Assembly (NCBI GenBank): GCA_028023455.1
Contig: JAQFVV010000056.1
Location: 6,101,717 to 6,165,716, forward strand
Direction of reading: 5' to 3'
DNA length: 64,000 nucleotides
Source: Epiperipatus broadwayi
Lineage: Eukaryota > Onychophora > Udeonychophora > Euonychophora > Peripatidae
Shown: positions 1 through 10,920 of the stretch, in pieces
How positions within the stretch are numbered: position 1 is the first letter of the stretch
Layout: the number at the start of each line of letters is the position of its first letter
Position numbers and translations under genes: made by a program
The notes under the pieces: model-generated
The model's database searches: none
What the model saw: the letters and a program-made list of their open reading frames with translations, nothing else
Told to the model about the DNA's origin: nothing

Positions 1-666
1 CGTCATATAAAAATAAATGCTTATTTACTTATAATTAAGTTTCACTTAGAGTGACGTTTAGTAAATTCTAGACAATTTCACCGACGTCATTCATTCCAAC
101 ATCGTAGATAGTAATTTAAAGTGAGAATTCTACTCTCACGCTTTACTCAACAGTACTTCAGATTTGCTCATATAAAAGAATTTGAGTCGTAGGAATAAGA
201 GGATTCCTTTTATTCCTGCATAAATACTATATCTTGTATTGTAGAGTGAAGTATTCATTTATTATTTAACACTCGCAGAAGACGCATGCACAATTAGCTT
301 GAAAGGCTGATCTTTGAATGTATACAATTGTATGCATAGCGTCATATAAAAATAAATGCTTATTTACTTATAATTAAGTTTCACTTAGAGTGACGTTTAG
401 TAAATTCTAGACAATTTCACCGACGTCATTCATTCCAACATCGTAGATAGTAATTTAAAGTGAGAATTCTACTCTCACGCTTTACTCAACAGTACTTCAG
501 ATTTGCTCATATAAAAGAATTTGAGTCATAGGAATAAGAGGATTCCTTTTATTCCTGCATAAATACTATATCTTGTATTGTAGAGTGAAGTATTCATTTA
601 TTATTTAACACTCGCAGAAGATGCATGCACAATTAGCTTGAAAGGCTGATCTTTGAATGTATACAA
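1..666. repeat. Tandem satellite, two copies of a 339-bp unit
   Basis: Unit 1 is 1-339 and unit 2 is 340-666, the second ending about 12 bases short. I see only two differences between them (g/a near 186 versus 525, and c/t in the GACGCATGC/GATGCATGC stretch). Each unit contains short hairpins, for example GTGAGA-attcta-CTCTCAC, and a segment bounded by CGTCA and TGACG. The array probably extends left of the window. Unit 2 stops exactly where the gypsy LTR at 658 begins. A diverged inverted piece of this unit lies at 41026-41147. Confidence 0.93.
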
Positions 667-969
667 CTAGATTACTTAAAAGTTGTTCTTGCTATTCTAT
701 GTTATCTCTCTTCTCAATACTATGCATAATCAAAACTGCTGCTCATCATCATCTTCTGGCATTTACAATAATTTTTTTTCCACTGGGATACTCTGCATCT
801 ATCTGCATAATGAATAGATATTTGGTTAATTAGCATATATTTGTATACTCTGCATATTTCCATAAATTAACTTTCTAGAATAATCAACAATGGGAATGTT
901 AATCAATATCCTATCAGACTATATCACTTTATACATACATATATTCACATATTTTAGTCAGATATTGCA
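658..969 (-). repeat. 3' LTR remnant of the gypsy element
   Basis: It shares with 6270-6690 the edge TATACAACTAG, the central stretch TGCATA...AATGA.CAGATATTT and the right part CAACAATG.GAGTGT-type sequence, at moderate identity with indels. On the minus strand it starts with TGCAATATC directly after a purine-rich tract (970-979). The other boundary abuts the satellite at 657. The exact ends are inferred. Confidence 0.65.
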
Positions 970-1539
970 CTCTCCTCCTATCATTCTAGCAAAGTTATCA
1001 ACTGTCTACTTATAAACATAATCCTTAAACCTTTCTGGTCTTCTATGATCTCTTGCCCATATAGATGGTGGTACTGGTCACTCTTCCTCACTGTCCTTTT
1101 AATCTTCTCCATCAGTTATTTCCACACTGAATAATTCCACCACAGGTACCTGTATATCTGTGGCAAATCATTTGGGCAGTTAATCTCACTAGTACATTCA
1201 GCATTATTTACTAGCTCTAGCTCAGTTCTTTTTATAAATCTTTTCATTCATGGGATTTCTCACTTCAACTATTGGGCACATTAAATTCTGTTCACTTGCT
1301 CAAGTGGCCCACTTCAATCACTTTTTTAGATGTTTTCTGTGTCTTCAGACTTCATTTCTAACAACCAATTATATCAATCTTAATTGTTTCAAAAATAATT
1401 TTACTACAACTCCTATAAAGTCTGTCTTCTCATTATGTGGCATATCCAAACTGTTTCTCCAACATGACATCTCACATTTTCTAAATTATTTTCTCTTTTA
1501 TTCTCAATCTTACTAAGGATTAATATTCATATGTGAGTT

Positions 1540-2235
1540 CTGAATTTCCATCTCATTAGCATTTTAGCAGGTATCTTTTTAGTTGCTATGTTTGGCATAA
1601 AATGTTGATAAAACATGGCTCCTGTTAAAGCTTAGTAAATATCTTTAAATTGGATTTTATTTAATATTAGCTTTAATTGTTGCACTTACTTCTCAGCTAA
1701 TAATATTAGACTCAGAATGATACAGACGTATTAAAACATGACAAATCATCTTACAAGTAAAATCTCTCCAATGACTGAAACAATTGTTTTTGGATACCCA
1801 CGCTACATGAACAGTTTGTTTAATACTCTAATATTCTCTGCACTCATATATTTTAGCTATTCTACATTATATCTATTTTGAATATGAGTCAATACTTAAT
1901 AATACATCCATTAAAAGGACCAGGATGGTTAATATGTATTTTCTGCCATGGTTTACTGGTTAGAGAATATGATTACAATTTCTTAGATGGTATGCTAGAA
2001 ATGGATGAACAAGCTCTATAGTGCTTGACTATTGTTCAATATTTGTACCAGATCATGACACGTATGTTCTAACTAGGTTTTTGCTCTGACAATGCCAGGA
2101 TGTCCTTCAATTAGTACTTCCAACACTCACTTTCTTTTTTTGTTAGGAATCAATATGCAATGTATTCATTACATATGGATGGATCTTCTTTTGCCATTTG
2201 GTTACAACTGCATTATTTAATACATTCAATTCCAT
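1540..2235 (-). pseudogene. Integrase remnant of the gypsy element
   Basis: The minus strand shows G-H-P-G-I-V-R near 2085-2108 (the zinc-binding region before the core) and a Pro-rich segment before the first catalytic Asp. A G-Y-P-K-T-I-V stretch follows at 1780-1800, where the second catalytic Asp would come shortly after but is lost. Next is a Y-H-S-E-S-N-like box (family: Y-H-P-x-S-N-G-x-x-E) whose glutamate reads as lysine, then P-A-K-M-L-M. Stops and frameshifts are numerous, so there is no catalytic triad. Confidence 0.75.
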
Positions 2236-2379
2236 ATGATATATGTAATATATGTTTGTGGTCTGTGTATGAGACATTCTGGACAAAGCACCAGATAATT
2301 AATTTCCTTTCCCAGCTTGTATAGAAGTTCAAAGTTATAGGCAGATAATGTATTTAGCTATCTGATTAACTTCTAACTG

Positions 2380-2911
2380 GCATGATCTGGAGTCTTTTTT
2401 AAATTTCCCAATATGTCCAGCAGAAATGTATGGTCTGTATACATCTTAAATATATATCCATACACATAATGATGAAACTTGTTCACTGAAAATTATGATT
2501 GCTTGAACTTCATTGTCTAACTGGTTATAGTTCTTTACAGCTAATGTTAAAGTTCTGAAAGCATGCATAATATAACATTCTTCTCCATATACTCAATCTG
2601 AAATAACTACAGCAACTCAATACTCCGAAGTGTCATTAGTCAAGATTACCTCTTGGTCATTTCTATAATGTACTAGTAATTAACTTCATGTTAATGAATC
2701 CTTTACCTTTCTAAAGACTATACTTCCATTGCTGTTTTTTCTTTAACAGATCACATAATGGAGTCATAACATAAGACTTTCCTTTCAAGAAAATCTCAAA
2801 AATGTAGCAATCCTAAAAAAAATTTGCAAATCCTGAACATTTTTTGGTTTAGATACATTTTTTACAGCTCTTACTTTTTCTGGATTCCAATATTTATCTT
2901 TGTTAGTATAT
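2380..2911 (-). pseudogene. RT connection and RNase H remnant of the gypsy element
   Basis: It begins with N-P-E-K-V-R-A-V-K-N and P-K-N-V-Q-D-L, the connection region after RT in Ty3/gypsy. Then follow T-P-L-C-D-L-L-K-K, an L-T-N-D-T-S-E-Y stretch corresponding to the RNase H D-A-S box, and N-Y-N-Q-L-D-N-E near 2511-2533. The Y-T-D-H region appears in damaged form. Several in-frame stops are present. The domain order and spacing match a Ty3/gypsy Pol. Confidence 0.8.
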
Positions 2912-3474
2912 AAAAAAATAAAGTCAAATGTCACATGACTTAATTTAAACAAGTTTGTATTGCATATGTTATATAAAGAGCTCGAAAATAAACTTTTAAC
3001 AAGCTTTGCAGAAACAAGCCAGTAGCAGAAACTAATCTGGGATTAGGGATATTCTGCAAAGCTTGTTAAAAGCATATTTGTGAGCTCTTTATGTAATATT
3101 TGTAATACAAGCTTATTTAAATTAGGTCATGTGATATTGGCCTTGATTTATTTTACAATGTTATTTTTTGCTATTTAAGGTTTTGGTGATTTTATATTGC
3201 TAAAGCTATTAATATATGGCGTATCTGTACTTAGTTCAGTCCCATATGTCTATTTAAGTTATATAGCTGGATTGGAAGACATATGCATGTCTGGAAATTT
3301 CAGATTTTCTACTTAATAATTATCCATTAGATAAAGTGCTGGGCTTGTCCTGGTATTTTTAATCTAATGCTTGAACATCCTAACACCTCACTGAGGAAGC
3401 CAGTACCAGAAAACGATCTGGGTTAGAGATATTCTGCAAAACTTGTTAAGAGCTTATTTGTGAGCTCTTTATGT
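2912..3474. mobile_element. Nested insertion in gypsy pol, with a fold-back hairpin
   Basis: RT coding ends at about 3480 and the next pol residues start at 2911, so this ~560-bp block is foreign to the element. Its left part is a ~100-bp inverted repeat: arm 2912-3013, loop 3014-3049, arm 3050-3155. A second, same-orientation copy of the loop plus the first ~45 bp of the right arm (AGCCAGTA.CAGAAA to GTGAGCTCTTTATG) lies at 3395-3472 and forms the other end. Terminal sequence shared by both ends suggests one mobile unit. No ORF is seen, so it is probably non-autonomous. Confidence 0.7.
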
Positions 3475-3479
3475 CCCAA

Positions 3480-4080
3480 AATATTAACTTCCATAGTGGA
3501 CCATATACACTTTGTAGCATTTAGCCATTCTTCAAATCTCTCTAGTCTTTCATATACTTTGTTTGCATATTCTCTGATTCACTCTCTTTTCTGATTATCA
3601 AATGTCATCTAGGTAAGAAATGACTCCTACCCCTTGTAAAAAAGTATCCATTTCAGCTGAAACATATCCAGGACAATAGTTTTTCCATATAGCAATTTAT
3701 TATACCTAAATAATATTACAAATATTTAGTATTAAGAGTTTGACAATAGTGGAATCTGGTGAAACATGAACTCTAGGTTGACTTAGCAAAATATAAATTT
3801 AGTAACAAAAATAAGACTTCCCAGTATAGGTTATGTTCATTTATTTATATATTTATTCAGGGTACTCAATAATTCCACATAAATGAACAGCCCCACCTAG
3901 TTTCAATATTACAATGATGGGTGTCGCCGATGTTAATACTTCAATATGTGTTATAACACTGCTCTTTACCAACTCTTTAATGTTTTTTCCATTTTGTTTT
4001 TCAAAGTGAAAGGGACTTTCTGTGATCTGAAAACAATAAGTCTAAGCAGTTGCTATTAACTGTTGCATTTTTAATTACAA
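3480..4080 (-). pseudogene. Reverse transcriptase remnant of the gypsy element
   Basis: Minus-strand translation across frames shows the RT opening (I-x-x-S-x-S/T-A-T-P-I-I-V-I-L-K), an L-S-Q-P-R-V segment and the catalytic box Y-L-D-D at 3604-3615. After it comes the usual helix with E-R-L-E and A-T-K-C, ending at a V-N-I-L-G stretch near 3480, where the F-L-G motif is expected. Stops and at least two frameshifts are present. The coding trace ends abruptly at the nested insertion and resumes at 2911. Confidence 0.8.
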
Positions 4081-5009
4081 AACTTTCTCCACCAGAAGTC
4101 AATAAATTGTATCAGTTTTTCACCCTCTACTGAGAAATTTGGGGTAATTTTTTTTTTACAGTTTTAAAATTATATTTATTTATATATATATTTTTTCTAA
4201 TATTTTAATTTCAAAAAAATTCAAAAGATGTCAGAATAATTGAATAAACTGGTCTTCAAAGTATCCAATGATGGGTGTCTATTATATCTTTGGCAATTTC
4301 AAACTTTGCAAGATTATTTTGAGAAAATAATATGATGGTCTAAAAAGTTGATGTTTTGGAAAGTTTATTATCATTTTTGTATAGTAATTGGACAATAATT
4401 ATTGGAAATCAAAAATATATATTATTACATATTTATTTTTTACAGAAATGTTTTATTTTTAAATATAAAAGAATATATTCTTCTGAATATTGTTACCATA
4501 GAAATTATGGTCATGGGAAATACAATTGTCTAGAAATGTCATCACTCAACAGTCTGTTATAACATTTAGCAATATCATAAAAATTACGAAAAAATTTTAA
4601 ACAAAAAAATAACTCATTCAGATTTTTAAAACAAACATCAAACAAAAAAGATTTCAATCATTTTGCAAATTGGATCTGCCCTACCTAAAATTTAATGATG
4701 AAACAGCGCTTTGTTTTGATTAACATTTAATTTAAAAATAATTCTGAAAATCAAATGTGATTTTTTAAAATTTATTTAATTTCTAAACAAATATATCCAT
4801 CAAATGGCATCAAATTTATTATATTCTGATAAATAATAATGGGTTACTATTGAAGTGAAAGATTAAAGTAAGGGAGAAAAAAGAAATCTGTCAGAAAGCT
4901 AGAACAGTACAAAAGGGTTAATAGTATGTCAACTAGCTATGTATTTAATGCTGAAAAACTTGACTTAAACAACCATGGATGCCTTTTGTGGACTTCCAAT
5001 TCCAGTTGT
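4081..5009. other. Decayed link between protease and RT of the gypsy element
   Basis: Very AT-rich with homopolymer runs. It lies between the protease and RT traces and is too degraded to translate. The short plus-strand frame at 4356-4562 has no family resemblance and is taken as chance. Confidence 0.5.
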
Positions 5010-5380
5010 TAGTTTTTATTATAATCCTTAATCATTTGTATCAATTCCTGCCTAGAATCAAACTTAAATCTCTCTTCACAATAGACAAAAGTAGATTTTT
5101 GATCTTGTATTTACTCTTACTGACACTGTTGCAATTCCTTATATATCCATCAAATTTCCATTTATGTCAGTCAAACTAAAATCTGTTTTAATTATAGGCA
5201 TAATCTTCTTACATTTGCTTGTGATATTTAACCAATCTCTCTGGAAGACAAGAAACACACTTGCTCCAACTTCAATGTCCATTCTATCTTTCTGTTTGCA
5301 AAGTCAAATGTCATTAATGTTGATTATTTATTTTAGCCTCATTTCTGTAAACACCTCCTTTCAATTTCCAGTTTAGTGAT
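5010..5380 (-). pseudogene. Retropepsin-like protease remnant of the gypsy element
   Basis: The minus strand encodes a GASV-type active-site region near 5247-5273, the family's D-T/S-G-A triad being damaged (V-G-A-S-V is read). It is followed by a DWL motif and an S-L-T-D-I-N-G-N stretch typical of the flap side of gypsy proteases, and then by decayed sequence leading into RT. The catalytic Asp-Thr is not intact, so the protease would be inactive. Confidence 0.65.
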
Positions 5381-5689
5381 AAGTCATTGTTACTATTTCT
5401 CTGCTTAATATTATAAACTCACAACAAATATCCTTCCACACCACGAATATGGTATCAATCATTTTTAAATTAACGCTTCTCTTTATATGGCCTTTAGTGC
5501 CCCAACAATAACATCTCCAAATGCTATCTGTACTCTCCCAGCTCATAGTCTCAGCTTATGCTGGGTTTACAATCATTATCAGTTTCTTTATATCCATATT
5601 ATTTTAAAACTCTATTGTGTTATCTATGATTTTATAAATTATACATTTTTCAAAAATGTGGATATAAGTTAATTTAGTTTCTCACAGCA

Positions 5690-6120
5690 AGAGTTTTCTG
5701 AGCTTGTGGTCACTGGTTGAAAAGCATGCTATCCAGCTCAGCACTGAAATTGTAGTCTTTGGCAAGCATAAGCAAACACATCCCACATTTCTAAATCTTT
5801 TCACATGCTATCTGTCTTTTATTTCTAAACCGCAAACACACTTTTGTGTTCACATGTAGGAGGCTTGAAATGTGTATTTGACTTCTCTTAAAAAATGTCT
5901 TCTGGAACTTTTGGATCACAAAATCAGTTCATTAATTGTGATACTTCTTTACCTGACAGGCACATCAAATATAACTACCTTTAGTTTATTATCAAATGTT
6001 ATTAATAAGCATATATCTTTGTATATGTGCAACATAGATTTGCAATCCCACTGCATTGCTAACATGAATGTCAGTCATAGAGCTATTTTACAGAGCCATT
6101 CTCCTCACTTGCTCTTTTGA
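5690..6120 (-). pseudogene. gag remnant (capsid end to nucleocapsid) of the gypsy element
   Basis: On the minus strand, conceptual translation gives a short capsid-end-like stretch (pattern L-C-D-P-K-x-P-E near 5915) of the kind that precedes the nucleocapsid in gypsy Gag. It is followed near 5780-5845 by Cys-rich residues reminiscent of a decayed zinc knuckle. Several stops and frame changes interrupt it. Placement between the 5' LTR and the protease supports the reading; the individual motifs are weak. Confidence 0.5.
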
Positions 6121-6269
6121 AGTGCAAGACTTTGCCAATCTTCCATATTCAGGACTAATATTATAATTATCAGATGAATGTGTATCAATATATAAAGTAA
6201 AATAAACACTGGTCATACTTAAGAAATCTGAATTTATTAATTCTATATAAAGAAATGTATAAATCTTCG

Positions 6270-6690
6270 TCTATACAACTAGCATGCTTAAAAATTGTTT
6301 TTACATTCAACACTGATATAAGTACAATTATATATCCCCTCATTATAGATACTCATCATCATCTCTATAGGTTAATTCTACTACAATACTGTCATTCTAT
6401 TTTCTCAATACTGTACACTTACTCAAAAGTGCACTTTATCCTCAACCTCTGGTCATTTTCAATGGTTTTTATTTGCACTGGTATAATCTGCATATGTCTG
6501 AATAATGAGCAGATATTTACATAATTATCATACATTTGTATAATATGTGTGTTTGCACACAATAACTTTCTCGAGTGGTCAACAATGAGAGTGTAAATCA
6601 ATATCATTTCTGACTATGCATTTATACAATATTTTAATTTTATTTCATATTACTTTATATATACATATATACACAACTAGTAAATGCTTC
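6270..6690 (-). repeat. 5' LTR remnant of the gypsy element
   Basis: A diverged direct copy of 658-969, located on the far side of gag. The longer length reflects insertions, notably near 6300-6380. A short open frame at 6419-6607 on the minus strand falls inside it and has no independent support. No convincing tRNA primer-binding site can be read just inside the LTR. Confidence 0.6.
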
Positions 6691-6954
6691 TAAACATAGA
6701 AATATCTCCTTTGAAAAGTGGACACCTTAATTATTAACATGTTTTTCATTTTAGTTGAACTTGTGATTAAACAATAAAATGTGAATTGCTTTTTTTAAAA
6801 AATGTGTTTTTATTTATTTGGGTATATATAGCTTATTTTATCATGGATTTTTTTTAGTCCCCTCTTCTGGAAAATCTTACAGGTAAATGTTTAGTCAATC
6901 TTTTGGCTCGGGGATTTTTTGTATCTTTCTCAAAAATTATTTAAATCTAGTTAG

Positions 6955-7255
6955 CCTTTGCTTCTTTCCTTTTGGTAGTTCCAAATGTTCAAATTGATAA
7001 TATTTTCATTAAATGTTAGCTTCCCCACTTTTCTTTTTATAGCTCTAGATTTTCTGTTTAACAATTATTTCATACAGGTTAATACAGATTTAACAATTAT
7101 TTTAATTAAAAGTTAGTTTTTTCTTCCTTTTCTTTTTGTAGCACCCGGTTTCCAGTTTAATATTTTCATTTCATTTTTCTGCCTTTAACTTTTCTTCTTT
7201 CCTGTTTTGTAGCTCTAAATCATCAGTTTAACAATTATTTTCATGTCAAGTTAAC
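6955..7255. repeat. Irregular minisatellite, about four degenerate units
   Basis: The motif CTTTTTGTAGCTCTA followed by TCAGTTTAACAATTATTTTCA recurs with its starts near 6963, 7027, 7125 and 7193. Spacing is uneven (about 60-100 bp) and copies are diverged. No coding potential is seen. Confidence 0.7.
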
Positions 7256-8569
<1,314 letters not shown>

Positions 8570-8829
8570 CAATCAATCCCTTTACTTTCTTGCTTTTATT
8601 TGCGCAATGATTTCAATAGTTTTTGTAAATACAATTGAAGATATTAATACAAAATACAGTATTCAAAATCTCAAATCTGAGATCTTTAGAAACTATATGA
8701 TGGTATTTTAAAACGTTATAAATTTATATTTCAAATTCTACTACATTATGTGATAGTTCATATAATTTACTTTAAATCAAGCACCATCAATGTTTTCAAA
8801 ATCACTTTTGATAATGTGAAATTATCCTA

Positions 8830-9009
8830 ATGTGTTATGAACCAAACACTTGGACAACAAAATATTTAATTGCCCTCTCATTCATATTTTTGACTCTACT
8901 AACCAAAAGTGGAATAATACACAACATGTTCATCTCCAACCCAATTCAAATAAAAATCCATGACCTTATACTTATTTGAACTAATAAACTAAATATTAAC
9001 AAAAAATAA
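8830..9009 (+). pseudogene. Unassigned mitochondrial-type reading frame, C-terminal part
   Basis: In the invertebrate mitochondrial code this gives a 59-residue hydrophobic-then-polar frame ending in TAA at 9007-9009, with TGA read as Trp and ATA as Met. Its A+C-rich composition fits a gene on the strand opposite nad4. I could not match it to a specific mitochondrial protein; the C-terminus of ND2 is one possibility because tRNA-Trp follows nad2 in the ancestral arthropod order. It may be truncated at the insertion boundary near 8830. Confidence 0.35.
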
Positions 9010-9075
9010 AATAACAAATAATAAGAAAAATTCATAAGCGTTTGACACTTAAACTTTTGAAGTTTAAATTATAGT

Positions 9076-9120
9076 TCACTATAAGCTAAAAAAACTTTTG
9101 AATTCATAATTCAAAAATAA
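9076..9120 (+). tRNA. trnM: tRNA-Met-like (CAU) mitochondrial remnant
   Basis: Anticodon arm: stem TTGAA (9098-9102), loop TTCATAA (9103-9109, anticodon CAT), stem TTCAA (9110-9114). A weak D-arm AAG/CTT lies at 9083-9097. A T-arm and a full acceptor stem cannot be drawn convincingly, and the 3' part would overlap the next tRNA-like unit. Reduced arms are common in arthropod mitochondrial tRNAs. Confidence 0.4.
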
Positions 9121-9178
9121 TCAAATAAGTTAATAAAACTAAAAGCCTTCAAAGCTTTAATTCTTCCAATTTATTATA
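9116..9178 (+). tRNA. trnW: tRNA-Trp-like (UCA) mitochondrial gene
   Basis: Anticodon arm is AAAGC (9142-9146), loop CTTCAAA with anticodon TCA (9147-9153), GCTTT (9154-9158). D-arm is AGT/ACT around TAATAAA at 9128-9140. TCA is the normal mitochondrial Trp anticodon, reading TGA and TGG, consistent with TGA=Trp in the neighbouring frames. The acceptor stem pairs only partly (about 5 pairs), so its ends are approximate. It lies on the strand opposite nad4 and converges with it. Confidence 0.55.
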
Positions 9179-9212
9179 GTATAATTTACATTTAATTTCC
9201 AATTAAAAAATA

Positions 9213-10564
9213 CTAATAAACCATAAACAACTCAGACTTTAACAACAAAATATTTAAAGGTAACAAATGTAAAAACAACAAAAGATACTCATTATAATAT
9301 ACAAATTTCATATTATTTAAATTAAAAAATATTTGCCCATGCTGAGTATAAGAATATAAATATATACTATATACAGCACCAAAAAAGGAAATAAAAACTA
9401 ACAAAACAACTCTAAAATTTCTCCAAAAAATTAAAGAATTTATAATACCAATTTCTTTTAATAAATAAAGAGAAGGAGGAGCTTCTATATTTACAACAAT
9501 AAGCATAAACCAAAATAATCTTAACCTTGAAAACAAGGTTATCATCCCCTTAGACACTATCATTCTTCGAGAATGATACCGTTCATATGAAATTCTTGAT
9601 AAACAAAACAAACCTGAAGAACAAAGCCCATGCCCTACTATCATCCAGATAGCAGCATTAATTCTCCACTTACATATTACAAACACTGACCTAATCATTA
9701 ATCCTATATGTCCAACCGAAGAATAAGCAATCAAAGCCTTCATATCAACTTGCCGAATACAAATCATTCTAGTCATAACTCCTCCAAACAAACTTAGACA
9801 AAAAATTCACTAAACTTAAAAGAAACTCTTTTAAAAATTATTGAAAAACGAATAACACCATAACCTCCCAATTTCAACAATACACTTGCCAAAATTATAG
9901 ACACAGAAATTGGTGCCTCAACATGAGCTTTTGGTAACCAAACATGAACAACATATATTGGCAACTTTACCAAAAAAGCTAATATACAAATAATCCAATA
10001 TAACATCATAAATTCTCTTATAATAAAATAATTTTTTATTATCACAATAATTGATATAGTTCCTATTCACCAATGTATCACAATTACTCCCATCAATAAC
10101 GGGAATGAAGCAAATAAAGTATAAAATAACAAATATAACATTGCCTGAAGTCGTTCAGGCTGATAACCTCATCCTATAATTAAAATAATCGTAGGAATTA
10201 ATGAAAATTCGAACAATACATAAAATACTAAAATATTTAAAGAAACAAAAGTATAAAACAAAATAACATTTAATCCTAAAACTATTAAACAAAAATAATA
10301 TTTACTAACATCTCATAACAAAATTTTTATTCTAGCAATCATCATCAAAACACACGTGAACATTCTTAACATAACCAATGGTATTGACACCATATCAATG
10401 CCAAAACTATATGAAATTCCTGACACATACATATTCAAGTTTAATTTAGTAACAAAAAACATTATCATAACTAGTAACATAACATTAATCACAAACCCTC
10501 AATTCACTAACTTTAATATTCATATTAAAATCAATACAACAAATATTATCAATACTTCTATCAT
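9213..10564 (-). pseudogene. nad4: NADH dehydrogenase subunit 4 (mitochondrial copy, one frameshift)
   Basis: ND4 is a proton-pumping membrane subunit of respiratory complex I. With the invertebrate mitochondrial code the frame starts at ATG 10564 and ends at TAG 9213-9215: 1352 nt, one base short of 451 codons. It shows the conserved core: G-Y-Q-P-E-R-L-Q near residue 135, [18 protein letters not shown], then D-M-K-A-L-I-A-Y-S-S-V-G-H, G-H-G-L-C-S-S-G-L-F and Y-L-Y-S-Y-T-Q-H-G. The frame breaks at a T6 run (A6 at 9800-9805 on the plus strand), where one lost T restores everything. No other stop is seen. The start overlaps nad4L by 7 bases, the usual mitochondrial arrangement. In the nuclear code it cannot be expressed because TGA codons stop it. 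Confidence 0.93.
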
Positions 10565-10854
10565 CTTACAATCCTCAAACTACTAAATAAATCATTACCA
10601 TGCCTACGAATTAACGTAACTATCAAAGATAGTCCTAAGCTTGCCTCACAAACCGTTAAAGTTAAAAAGACTAAACTTAAAAACAATTCCTTACCTAAAA
10701 ACACCATTCATGATATTATCATCCAAAAAATATTTAATATAATAAACTCCAATCTTAACAACATTGATAACAAATGCACTCGATACATAATAAATGTAAC
10801 AACTCCAATAATAACAAATACAACTGGAATCAAAATATTTATTTGAAAAATCAT
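10558..10854 (-). CDS. nad4L: NADH dehydrogenase subunit 4L (mitochondrial copy, open)
   Basis: A complete 98-codon frame plus TAG in the invertebrate mitochondrial code, normal length for ND4L, a small three-helix complex I subunit. Diagnostic parts are L-L-S-L-E-F near residues 33-37, V-C-E-A-S-L-G-L-S near 68-76 and R-S-H-G-N-D near 83-88. The serine of R-S-H-G-N-D comes from AGG, direct evidence for AGG=Ser. The stop overlaps the nad4 start (ATGATAG). It is probably non-functional here if the insertion is nuclear, since TGA and ATA have other meanings in nuclear translation. Confidence 0.93.
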
Positions 10855-10856
10855 TT

Positions 10857-10915
10857 ATCTTAGACTTCCAAAGTCTATATACACACAATAAGTAGTTCAA
10901 CTTACTATTCAAAAA
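10857..10915 (-). tRNA. trnP: tRNA-Pro-like (UGG) mitochondrial gene
   Basis: On the minus strand the anticodon arm is perfect: stem TAGAC, loop TTTGGAA with anticodon TGG, stem GTCTA (complement of 10861-10877). A possible D-arm TAGT/ACTA lies upstream, but the linker to the anticodon stem is longer than usual. The acceptor stem is uncertain; one pairing (TTTGAA/TTCAAA) would run into nad4L. Position next to nad4L fits the ancestral arthropod order nad4-nad4L-T-P, with tRNA-Thr missing. Confidence 0.55.
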
Positions 10916-10920
10916 ACTTC

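Larger units (their letters stand above)
658..6690 (-). mobile_element. Decayed Ty3/gypsy-type LTR retrotransposon
   Basis: Read on the minus strand the segment runs LTR, gag, protease, RT, RNase H, integrase, LTR, the standard Ty3/gypsy order. Each domain is recognisable only across stop codons and frame changes, so the copy is dead. The two terminal regions (about 6270-6690 and 658-969) resemble each other, as expected of LTRs. A purine-rich tract on the minus strand (complement of 970-979) sits just upstream of the 3' LTR, where a polypurine tract belongs. A ~560-bp foreign piece (2912-3474) splits pol between RT and RNase H. I found no clear target-site duplication. Confidence 0.85.

Noticed and set aside
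1-666. Direct-repeat CRISPR-like array or hammerhead-ribozyme satellite
   Set aside because: The two long identical units have no spacer structure, and the CTGATGA and GAAA catalytic cores of a hammerhead are not present.
9043-9070. Hairpin with loop TTTTGAA, a candidate tRNA-Gln
   Set aside because: The loop would give anticodon TTG on the plus strand, but no D-arm or acceptor stem supports it; the reverse reading would give an unusual CAA anticodon.
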